This document shows positions 1 to 19,320 of a DNA stretch of 64,000 nucleotides, piece after piece. The position numbers and the translations under genes were made by a program. Source of the DNA: Tyto alba. Lineage: Eukaryota > Chordata > Aves > Strigiformes > Tytonidae. Every line of letters begins with the position of its first letter. Positions within the stretch are counted from its first letter, which is position 1. The notes under the pieces are model-generated. The model saw only the letters and a list, made by a program, of their open reading frames with translations. It had not been told where the DNA came from and made no database searches. The DNA lies in the NCBI RefSeq assembly GCF_018691265.1, contig NW_024881296.1:13795427-13859426 (forward strand). Reading direction: 5' to 3'.

Positions 1-196
1 TGTTTGGAGACATCGGTATCTTCTGGGCTGCTTTAAATGCTAATCCTCCAGGGAGGTAGAGGTGAATGTAGACTAACATCTTGAGGGACCCTATGAACCT
101 CCTCCACCTCCTGTCTCTGCTTTGCTGTTGATCACAGCTACCTCCTGTGGGGATTGCTGAAGAGTTGCTGACCTGTTTGTTTTCCTTGTGGTTTAG

Positions 197-8838
<8,642 letters not shown>

Positions 8839-9780
8839 TGAGATTGGAGCTCTTCCATACCAGGAAATGGCTCATCATGGAAATATATACCTCATTAACA
8901 CGTGTGATGTCACTCTGGCTCTTGCCGGAGATTGTGAGCAGCTTTGTTATTCAGCTCCATAGTCAGTAAGTGGCACCACTTCTGCAGACCTGACTACAGG
9001 GCAAATCAACTGGAGCGTAGCACTTAAAGCTGGCATTTGAAGTGCCTGTCTGAGCAGAAAATGGAAGTGGCCTGCGCCATTAGCAGTGACACGACCAACA
9101 CAAAAACCAAAAGCAGTGGACCAAACGGATGCTGAGCTAGTAAAGTAAACACTGTGTCTAAATGGATTTATCGGAAAGAAATTTAAAGTCCGTGGCAGTT
9201 TATCCTCCTGCCTTTCTCTTGTGGTCCATTTATGTCAATGCTAGTGTACAGATAGTTTGGTTGTCTTGAGTTTGTGCTTGCCGCAACACTGCCAACAGCT
9301 GTCAGGCCAGGATATACTCTGAGCACATTTGGAGGGCTGTGTATGGAAGTGTCTGGCCTGTTCCTGTTGTAATAAACACAAGTTGCCTATTTCCTTTACT
9401 GGGAGCAAGATCTGCTCTGCCAGGAGTTTATTTCTCTTTTTTTTTCTTGTTGTTGTTTTGTTTTGTTGTAAGCATGCAGCCAAATATAATGTGTGTTCTT
9501 TTTTTTTTTCTTTAATGCAACAAGTGGAGCTTTCTCTCAGCTATCTACTACTGCCATGGTGCAGATTGGTAAATAAATGCTTATATCCTTGGGGAGATGG
9601 GGGAGGGGATAAAACAAATGACTGCTTCTGAGAGTACAGAAGACAAGAGCGTTAATTGACTGGCTCTTGAAGGCAGGAGTGTGACTGGAGAATGTGTCCA
9701 GGCATGATCACCCCTTACTTTGAATCATACTTTTATGTTGTTCTTTTCTTTGTTTTTAATAAATATGTTCCTTAGATTTT
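8839..9780 (+). other. FRMD1: FRMD1 3' UTR (minimal extent)
   Basis: Non-coding sequence follows the FRMD1 stop. AATAAA hexamers lie at 9371-9376, 9572-9577 and 9758-9763. The last is followed by a long T-rich stretch typical of a downstream cleavage element, so cleavage near 9780 is the simplest reading. Which signal is used cannot be decided without transcripts. Confidence 0.5.
9758..9763 (+). terminator. FRMD1: AATAAA poly(A) signal, likely FRMD1
   Basis: The canonical hexamer is followed within 20 bases by a run of T. It lies about 920 bases past the FRMD1 stop. Confidence 0.5.
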
Positions 9781-12700
9781 TTTTTCTCTGCTTAGGAGGC
9801 AAGTATGGACTGGAGAAAGTCACTTGGAAAAGACAGTGACTCTGTTCAGCTTAGTCATGGATAGGTAATGCAAATGTGAGTGTGTGGTGCTGCAGGGCTG
9901 GTGATGGTGGAAGCGTAGGGTGTCTATGCCAAACTTGTGTGGTACTTATTTGGTGATTTTGAGTGGTGGAGCTGGCTGTGCTGGCTCTCACCAGGAAAAT
10001 AATTATAGCTATGCTGTTTGATTCAAGCATTTGGTGTGGAAAGCATCCTGCTACCTTGTTACATACAAATAAATGTATGTTTGATTTCTTTCCCTATCTT
10101 CTCTCAGTAACTCCTCCCCTCATCAATTCCCACCATTTGGGAAGCTTGTACTTACAGGCATGTGTAACCTGTGCCCAGATTTTGACAACCTTGCAGGTGG
10201 AAGCTAATCATTTTTTGGCAAACTATAGAAGCAGACTGATGCTATTCTGCTGGTTGAGGAAGTGTGTGTTGTGCAGTGTTGATCACTCAAAAGCTGAAGA
10301 TAGCCGAATTCAGGAAAGGAGGGAAGCCGGACCATGACAAGGAGCGTTTGAGCTGCTGTTCTGAAGGTGGGCTTTCAGGCTTAGTAGTTTTCTGATAAAC
10401 TGTGTTCCCATAAAATGTTAAAATAGCAAATCCATAAAGTCTGTCATCTCGCTATTTCTGTGCAGGTGAGTGTGGTGTAGATGCACCTGCACACTCTGAC
10501 TCTGCGTTTACTGCAGTGGCGTCAGTGGCTGGCTGTCCATCCTCTGAGATGAATCCAGCACCAAACCCTCACTGGGTGCTTGCAGAGGGAATGATAGGCA
10601 CAAGCTCACTGTAGCCATGACTTAGCTGACCGTGCCCTCTGATCACACTGTTCTTCCTTCTTGTAATGAACAATTAGGAGCCGTGTGTTCACCGTAGCCT
10701 CTTTTCCTTTCTTCCAAGCAAAGCCAAAATGCCTTTGCAGAGCACTTGAGGTGTGTTTACTGCATCCAAAATAAACTCTCCTAAGTGGATCTAAATGAGT
10801 AAAGACATCAAGCTGCTTGCGAACAGTCCAGTCAAGCTCCCCGCAGTTGGTCGCTCCCCGTTACCTGGGGCCTGTTTGGCCGCCAGCCGTGGGAGAGGGG
10901 CAGGGCTGGGATGCAGGAGGCCGGTGGCCTCGCTGCGGGGAGCGGCGTTGTTCTTGCAGCTGCGCGGAGTGGGAGGGGTGGCTCTGCAGCAATGCCTGTC
11001 TGTCTGAGGTAAAGGTGCAGGGGGGGGTCTGGAGCGATGGCCCTGCTCACCTGTTCCTGTCCCACCTGTGCAGACAGACTCACGGTGCTGGCAACGGTTG
11101 TTAACGGGAAAAGAAGCTCAAAATTCAGTGGGTATAATTGTTTGGAAAAGTGTCATAAAACACACGTGTGTGCCACGTGTTCACATGCATGCACACTGGT
11201 CTCAGAGACAATCACATTCGTACCTGCTTCAGCCTAACCACCTTGCTGAAGTGTTTATTGCCACCAACCAGCTTGGTATTTTCTTTTCGCAGTTACCAGG
11301 CATTCAGTGGATTTGGTGAAATGCTGTAATCCTGCTGTCACTGGTTACAAAATACACCAATGCCTGAAAACAGTGTAATTGGCTCTTGCATGAGCATCCA
11401 CTGCCTTGTGTGTACATTGGGGTTTCTTGTATTTATTCATGGCTGGTGGGGAAGGCAAACTCTCCAGGTCTGACAGTCTTCTCAGTGGTCTACGCAACTC
11501 TCTCCAGTACTGTAAGTTACATATGCATATGAAGAGGAGACTGGATACTTTTTGTACAGACTGAGAGTGAATTAATATTTTACAAGCACTGTGAATATCT
11601 ATTATGCAAGTTTTTGTATTCATAGGATAGAAACTGTTCCTGCTAGTAATAGATTTTTTGTTTGTCTTTGGATTTGGAAGGTCTCTTATTATTTTTGGTT
11701 TTGATTAGTTTGGTAGAGGGTAACGTGTAAGCATTTATCAACTGATGTTAGAAACTAGATGCCAATATTTGTACATATTTGTAAAATATTCATGGTATAA
11801 TCACTCTATTTTAATGGCAAAAGTTTCTCCTTTCCATGAAAGGAATTTCTTGTTTAAAAAAAATATAAATAATTATACGTATACCTGCAATAAAGTATGG
11901 ATAGAAAAGGTAATTGTGTGTCTTTATAATTTTTTTTCCTCAAAGAGGAGCATGCCAGTGACATCTTCCATTTGAGGTAGGTAGGTTGCAGAAATGGATT
12001 GTCTGCCAGATTGTAACCCGTATGAACTTGGCTCGTGATGGCAAACCCAGAGGCACTGTAGCCACTGGAAAAACCCCTTTTCTTCACGGCCACTCTCAGT
12101 AGCATGATACCAAAGGGGCCCTCTGTCAGGCATTGAGGACCCAGTCGAGCAGGTTGGAGTCAGCGGAACAGTCACTAATGGGAGCTGAATCTAACCGAAG
12201 AGACAAGTTAAGCTGCTTGTGGTGGTTAGTCAAGAAAATCGAGCGTGCGAACTCCCAAGGGTGTAGAGAGATCCCGTCAGCATCCTCCCGGGGGCTGCAT
12301 CCGCAGACAGGCACACCAGCCCACGTGGGGCAAAGTGCTGCTGAAGAGCACTCTGCCCTGAGTCACCTAACCTGCTGCCCTCGAGTCCGGCCTGCATAAA
12401 GGGAAGTTTGGCTTTTCTTGGGACATAAATCTATGAAAGAGTGACATAGTGTAACTGTTCACATCTCCTCTTGAAGAAGCTTACTGATTGGGGCTGCTTT
12501 GTAAATGTGGTGTTTTGTTTTGTTTTGTTTTTTTTTTTCCTCCTCTCGATACGTTATGGACCACTAAAGCCAGCATTCGAAAACAAAAAGTAAAAAATTT
12601 ATGTACTTTAATATTACAGTCTTGCCCCTATTCTTATGACTTCTGCTCTTGTACTCAGTATTTCTGCCTTGTACCTGCTGTGTTTCCGGTACACAAATTT

Positions 12701-13219
12701 TCAAGAACTTCAGAGATTCATCCATTTGGGGGATGCCAGAAGGTGGTTTAGTTATGCATGGTGCTTTCTATGAAGGTCAAATAAAATAGGCAAATACTAA
12801 GCCACCTAACTCTGCAGGGCTTTGTTACTTCTCTTTGTTTCTTTGCTTAGCAAGTAATAGCACCTTCTTGCCTGCCAGGGTGGACTGCTGCTGACCAGGA
12901 TGGGATGAGTCTGTCTGAAGACGGGACTTCTTATGGTACCAGCGAAACCTACGTGGCTTCGGTAAAGGGACGCAGCGTGGGATGGGGGAAATGTTACTGC
13001 ACCAGATCTGTGTTGAGGCATGCCAAGTGTGGGAGCTGCATGGCGGTAAGGTCTGAAGGTGTGTGCTAAAGCAGATGGCTAAAACACCCCAGGTATTTTG
13101 AGTGAAGTGAGAACGGTTCCTCGGTGGAGCTCTTGGCAGCAAGGTCCGAGACACTGAAGGCTGGCACGGTGTTCTAACAGCCGGAATGCTTCTGAGCAAG
13201 AACTGGTCACAGAGCCGCA
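9781..13219. other. Intergenic region downstream of FRMD1
   Basis: I see no recognisable coding gene here. The left part (to about 11.9 kb) may be distal 3' UTR of FRMD1. A moderately GC-rich patch lies at about 10830-11060. Another AATAAA is at 12780-12785. One isolated exon-like open segment at 12879-12961 is listed among the findings. Confidence 0.5.
11889..11894 (+). terminator. Distal AATAAA poly(A) signal candidate
   Basis: The hexamer sits in AT-rich sequence, with TGTA upstream (about 11770) and a GT-then-T-rich stretch (tgtgtctttataattttttttcc) downstream. It would fit a long FRMD1 3' UTR of about 3 kb. Usage is uncertain. Confidence 0.35.
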
Positions 13220-13339
13220 GTGGTGGGCAAGCTCCCCGCTGTAGCTCCTCGCCCACCACCAGTGGTGCTCACCCTGCCGGGGTATGGTGCCTCCTGGTCC
13301 GTTTGCCCAGGCTCCTCCTGTCAGTTCTCCTTCCTCATC

Positions 13340-13930
13340 CCTGCCCCTACAGCTCCCTCCGCTCCTACCTCGGAGCCCCCGCGCCGTAGCCTGCCCCTTC
13401 CGTGGGCGCCTCCCCGGGCGGGCCGTGCCCAAGGGCCGACGCCCGCGTCTCCCCCGGAGGCCCACCAGCTGCTGGGGGGGGAGGAGGAGGAGGAAGGGAC
13501 CAAACCTGTCCCCCCCGCGGCCGCTCCCAGGCCCTTGGCGGCAGGGGCTGAGCTGAGGGAAGCCTGGGGACGGCCGAGGGGCAGCGGGGCCCGTGGGGGC
13601 CGGGGCCGGGCCGTGGGGCGGCAGTTCCGGGCCGGGGCGCGGGGCGGCGCCCGAGGAGCGCGGCGGGGCCGGGGCCTAGGCCGGGGCTGGGGCTCCTCCG
13701 GCTGGGCCGGGCGGGCTGACGCGGAGCTGCCGGGGGGAGCCCAGGCAGAGCCCGGGGCCGCGTCCCCCGGGGCGGGGGGGGGCACTTCGGGCGGCTTCTG
13801 TCAAGCGCTGCCGGAGAGCAGGCTCCCCGCTGCCCCCGGGGCACGGACACGGCCGGCCGCGAAACGGGGGGAGCCCGGGAGGCCCACGCAGGCCGGAGCG
13901 CCGGGAAGCCGGTCGTTGAACGAGCAGACC
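13340..13930. promoter_or_regulatory. CpG island in the FRMD1-KIF25 intergenic region
   Basis: About 600 bases are very G+C-rich and dense in CpG, with GGGCGG/CCGCCC-type (Sp1-like) boxes, for example around 13610-13670. The flanks are ordinary sequence. Long ORFs in several frames on both strands here (for example 248 codons on + and about 150-160 on -) are expected from low stop-codon frequency in GC-rich DNA and look Gly/Arg/Pro/Ala low-complexity. I read it as a CpG-island promoter of an unannotated transcript, or a regulatory island, not as a protein gene. Confidence 0.55.
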
Positions 13931-13980
13931 CCCCCAGGCTGGCTGTGGCCGTCAGCTGCTCGCTGAATCCTGTACGAAAA

Positions 13981-16900
13981 AGTGCGTTAAATGGTCTCAG
14001 GTGGTGGAGACGGCATCTCTCGGGCCTGAGGGCAGCGTGTCTGGTTCCTGCACGGAGGGTGGTACACCCAAACTACACAGGGGACAAAGCTGCTGCTCCT
14101 TCACCTCTGGGAATCCTTGGCACAGAGAGCTCCAGGTGTGAAATACTGATACTAGTTCAAAAAAAAAAAAACCCTCCACGACCCCGCTTGGGTAGCTGAA
14201 TGTCAGCGGTGGGCTGCTGCCTGTTCACGCGTGGGGCCCGTCCACCCCGCTGCAGCTCGTCACGGAGGGGAGCAGAGGGAAAGGTGACCCTGGTGCTGGC
14301 AGGGTGCCCTCGGTCAGCAGGGACGGGCTGCAGGAGGCGATGGGACCGTGGAGAAATGGACGGGAAGGATTTTGTTTCCCCACAGATTATTTCACTGCTC
14401 GCAGCCAAGCAACATTTTATAAGGTAAGCCCACTGCGAAGCAGTTCCCACCCCTTCTTTTCTGGCACGTATTATGTCCCCACAGCTTGTTTTTGGGGGGC
14501 ACGCTCCAACCCGGGGCCATCCTGCATTTTCACACTGCTGGTCAGCCAGATACCGGCTGCCTCTGTCCTTCTGAACCCTGAATTTGGCTCTGCAAAGAGG
14601 AGATTGTAGTTGTTAGAGTAAGATCTGGATAGCAACTCTTGCACTGGAAGTCTGTTGTTCTACCGCAGAGATGTAATGAGCAAAAATTGTATTTATCCTT
14701 TCTGGTATATTGTAGAGGCAGCTGAATATGGGCTATTGAAAAACATAGCTGTGGTATTTTAAAATTCTGCTTTATTTTTATTCCTGGAAATATCAGCCTT
14801 ACATTTTTTTAATTTTAAATCTCATAAATACATTTATACCAGCCTTTATTTTTCTTTCTCCAATCACTGCTGTTCTCAATATGTAACGAGATAATTGGAT
14901 GTGGCATGTGCTAGAAGCCTTGAGTCTCAAGCCACCATGTGGAAATTACCATTAAATACTTCAGTGACAGCAGAGCGTTCAAGTGTAGGAAAAATTAGTT
15001 TCTATTAGCTGCAGAAAGCACTCAGCCTTTTTCTTATGGCCAGCTGACAAATAGCCTGAGCTGTTTGACTGACTGATTCCCACAGCCACATTCCCCACCC
15101 TCTTTGAAAATGTGGCTTTGAATGGGGCTCGCTCTCTAGCCGAGAGGATTCAGACTGGAAGGGCTGCATTGAGGCAGCCCCTCTCTGCTCTTCTGCTGGG
15201 TGCAGGTTTTGGGGTTACCCTCCCCTCCGCACTGTCTCAGACCCAAGTGCCTTCAAAAGAGCTCCAGCTACTGATATGGAGATCTCTGCTCAAAAACATG
15301 CACTGTAGGAAGCTAGGTAATTTCCTTGATGCGTAATTTTGGGGGATGAGAGCGAGGAGGCTTACCCCCTTCTGAGGCATGCATGCTTGCCCACTGCTGG
15401 AAATAAGGTCTGTGGCGCAGTTTGCTGTTGTTCCTGGCGGTGGTATTGAAATCTTTCTTGTCTGGCTTGTGGGCTGCACTCCTATATTTAGGGTTAAATT
15501 GCTTGCTGTGTGTATGGAGGAAGCTTGGGAAGCCAGCCCAGCTTTTGGTTGTAGCATCTGCTCAAATGGATCCTGAGCTCTCTGCGTTTGCAGGACCGGC
15601 GACAGTGGCAATGCCCCTGCCCTCTCCTCTGGCCCACGCAGAGAGGGTTTTCTGCCCGTATGATCTTTCTGTGGCTAGTGCAGACTTTCTGGCCATGGTC
15701 TTTCTAGTCAGACATGAACAGAGGGCTCCTATAATTGCTCTGTTAAATTGTTAACAGGATGTATTTTTGGGACCTTCCATTCTTGGGATGGTCAAGAAGG
15801 ACATGCCAGTCACTGGAGTGGGTGCGTTAGGGCAGGTGAGACACCTGGGGCTAGGTGGGTTAGTATTGCCAGCTTTGATTGCATTTCTTGCAAGTGTTGC
15901 AGTAGGCTACGTTTTCTTTTTAAAACCCCAGCTCCCTGAGTCATGCTTTTGCATAAGGCTCACGGCTTGTAATAAGGCAAACAAGGAACCCTTCCCAGCC
16001 TACCTGGCTGAAAGGAAAATTTGGCATTAGGACTGCTTGAAGAGCTTATGCCAGCAGGGCAATAACGAGAGCCCCAAATATGGGTGTGGTTTTGAACATC
16101 TAGATCCAAACTCACAATGCCTTGAGGCTGGGGGTGCAGGCATGGGGCCTTCCTCTGGCGTGGCCAGTCCCAGCCCAGCCCTGCTGCCAGTGCTGGCGTT
16201 CAGCTAGCCACATCCCGCAGCAGGGGATGAGTGGCAGGGTTTGCTGTGGGAGCAGCTGGGTACAATTTTGCTTAACGTTTGTACTGCAAATAATAGAGGG
16301 CACAAACCATTGCCTTCCAATCTGCTTCAACACAAACCGCTTTGAGATTCAAAGCAGAATTATTGATGAAAATGTAGGCCTATCATGCTAAGGGAGAGCT
16401 CTACAGCCATGATGCTGGTTTTATCCTGATTTCAGAGTGAACAGAGCAGGGTAGGAGCAATTGAAGGCTGCCCTTTCCAAGGACGTTGCCAGAGCATCAG
16501 CTGAGCTTTCAGACAAGCCAGCATCTTTACGGTTAATGAACTTTAAAGACTTCCCAAAGCTGCTGCCCCAGACCCTGCTGCCACCACTCTGGTCCTGCTT
16601 CATTGACGCTGTCCTGCAGGCTCAGAGCTGCCTCTCTAACTCCAGGCAGGTGCCCACAAAGCTTCAAGTACAAATTCTCCCTATGTAGAGGATGCATGGA
16701 TACAACACAGAGCCCTGCGAAGCACAGGAGCAGCAGGGACAGCTGTTTCAGCAATGACATTCCAGGTGTGGAGGAGCATGAGGTGGTTTCTGGTGTCCCT
16801 AAGGTGCTCTCCTCTGGCCGAGGGCAGGGGCCAGAAAGGGTTCCTGGTGGCTCAAGTATTGACCTTGCTGCAGCTGTAGCAGGTCCTGGTGGAGGGTGCT

Positions 16901-18720
16901 ACAGGGGAGGGCAGTCAAGGCACAGGAAATCGGCTCTCTCCCAAGGAGAAGAGACAGGGAAAGGAGAAGGTGTCTGCAGACCCTCCAGGAGAAGTTACCA
17001 ACGTGCTCCAGTGTTGTGGTCCTGTGGATGAGCTGCCCAGGAGAGAGGTAAGGAGAACCCTGCTGGGGTGGGGCTTGCTCGCTTCTCAGTCTTCTCAAAT
17101 GTTGTTCATTGTGGAAGTCCTAAACAGTTGCTGGGATGTGGCCTGGAAGCCACTTCTTCCTTCCCTCTGTCTGGCATGTCCTAGTGGTGAAGCTTCTGAC
17201 TCTTCCCTGGGACGTGCTGGCATAAGGAATAACTTGCAAGGGCTGGAGGCAGCAGTGGCAGGGGCAGGGGCAGCAGGAACTCGGCAGAACCTTGCTGAGT
17301 GTCCTCTCCCAGGGCATGTGTGCTGTGGCTGCCGAGTCTGGGGCCCTGGGAGCAGCCCTGTCTGGCTGTGCACCCCAGATGCACCCCAGCGTGAGCAGCC
17401 GGGTGAAGGTGGCAGCTCGGGATGTGGCAGTGGGAGACCTGCAGCGACTGGCCTGGTGATAGTGCCACTTGGTGCTGGTGGGTGAGAGACAGAGGGGTCT
17501 TTTCCAGGGACTCTCGGGCCTGCCTTGTTAAAAACAGGTGCCTAAACTGCGACTCTGGCCAAGGTCAGGCAAAACCTCAGCTGCCTGGTGCAAAGTGCCA
17601 ACAAAATCTGAATGGCCAGGCCAGGTTTGTTTCCAGGACTTCAGTGAGTTAATGTCGTACGAGCCAGCATCACCGTGTCTCCAGTATCTCATGCTGGCCA
17701 GAACTTTATTGAAGCTCCCTTAGGACTCCACGCCTTTTCCCCTCTGCCCTTTCCACTCTTTATGGGAGGTAGGTGGTATCCAAAGGTCACTGGCCTTCTT
17801 GGAGGCCAGATACTTTTGCTTTCTCATGCCTGTGATGAGGCATCTCCTTGCCTTCAGGCTTGCTGTCACCACACCACCCTGAGGTGGTGGCATCGTGTGA
17901 CCCAGGGCGCAGCTGGCTGTGAGCATCCCATGTGTGCCCTCCGTGCCTGGCCGTGTGCGTGGCAGCCCTGGCAGGGCCCGACCCGTGCTGCGGGACCCTC
18001 TCCAGCTCTTACAGAGCATTCAGGGTTCACCATATGCTGTGACTGGCTTTCCAAAAAGGTGTCCTGGCTGAAGGCAGTTTGGTGTTGCCTTGTGCAACAC
18101 CAGGCTTGCCCGCAAATGGGCAGAGGTGACCCCAGTGGCACCTCCCCTTCCTTGGGCTTGGTTTAGGTTGGTTCTGCAGAGGAACCGCCTCACTTTCAAA
18201 GAGATGCAGGTGGAGCAAACCTTTGGGCAGGGAGCAGCAGGAGCCCTCCCAGGACCTGCATGGTGTCTTTGTGGGTAGCTCGCTTCTCTTCCTCTGCCCC
18301 GTGTCCCCATGCAACTGCACATTTTTACATCTTCGTTATTCCTCAATTTTTGTGCCTTTTCCCTCTATACCTTGGAGCTGAGCTCATGATTTGCAGCTGG
18401 GATTGCAAAGGTTGTGATATTTCGATGTGCCAGGATTTATGGGACTGAGGTAGAAGGGGTTAACACAAACCTGTTCATGCTGAAAAACTGTGGGCCTAGC
18501 GCTTGCACCCCATGTCCCAAAAGTGGCTGTTGTGAGTTGCCTGCAGTTATGCAGTGTCTCCATTAGTGTGTCCATCATAAGTCCTCTCTCCATGTGGAGA
18601 TTATGCTGGTGAACGTGCAGGTACAGCTTCTTGTGTTCAGGCATCACAGTCTCATCCTGCCTCTTGCCGTTGCAAATGCTACGCCAAATTTAGCAGGTAA
18701 ACCAGATTCTGGTAAGGAAA
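13981..18720. other. Intergenic region, no gene recognised
   Basis: The block is mixed-composition sequence with an A-run at 14160-14171. Short overlapping ORFs occur on both strands (15-18 kb), but none shows a family motif or a consistent exon chain. I see nothing else that I can support. Confidence 0.5.
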
Positions 18721-19320
18721 TCAGAAGTCAGGCTCGGGTCTGACTGTGGACCTCTTTTTCCTCCCTTTGAATTGCCCGTTGCATGTTACCCACATCACAG
18801 CCGCTGCTCTGGCAGCTGGTCTGGGTGGTTTCAGAGTCTTCATGAGCCACGGTAAGAAGAGAGGTAGAGTGCAACTGCAGTGTCCTGGCTGATCTAAGGG
18901 GCTGGCTGCCAAGAGGTGTTCCTCCACTCTGATGGCAATAGGTAGCAAAAGGTGAGCAGTAGCGAAAGAATCTGCTGTAACTTCCAGCTGGTACATGTCC
19001 ACAGTGAATCTACATGAATCTACAGCAGCTTTCCACAGCAAGGCCTGATAAAGCCTTTCTTCTGGATGGGAGACTGGGAGGGCAGCAGGTGGAACGTGTC
19101 TCTCCGTAAGACAGCGCCAGTGGGGGATGTCCAGAGGCACGATGCCCTCTATGGTCCCTGGAGGCAGCCCGGGCAGCAGCTCTTGCACTGCCTGGTACCT
19201 CCCCAGCACCCTCTGGATTGACCCCTGTGCCATCTCCATGAGGTGCCCCTGTTTGGACGCGGCAATACTGAATAGCCTCTTGCAAACTCTGTCCCGTCTC
19301 TGTTGGGAGGCGCTTCCCAC
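18721..19320 (-). other. Unassigned open reading frame of about 200 codons
   Basis: This minus-strand frame is open for 199 codons. It begins at a GTG rather than an ATG, with a TGA two codons upstream; the first ATG lies about 28 codons in. The translation has no motif I recognise, although parts read as ordinary protein (GTIEGIVPLDIPHW, HLLLPIAIRVEEHLLA). No convincing promoter, partner exons or poly(A) signal are seen. It could be chance, a decayed gene copy, or an exon of an unannotated transcript between FRMD1 and KIF25. Confidence 0.2.

Noticed and set aside
13220..13966. 248-codon + ORF and overlapping minus-strand ORFs in the CpG island
   Set aside because: The composition is Gly/Arg/Pro/Ala-rich in every frame, as expected where stop codons are rare. 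No domain is seen.
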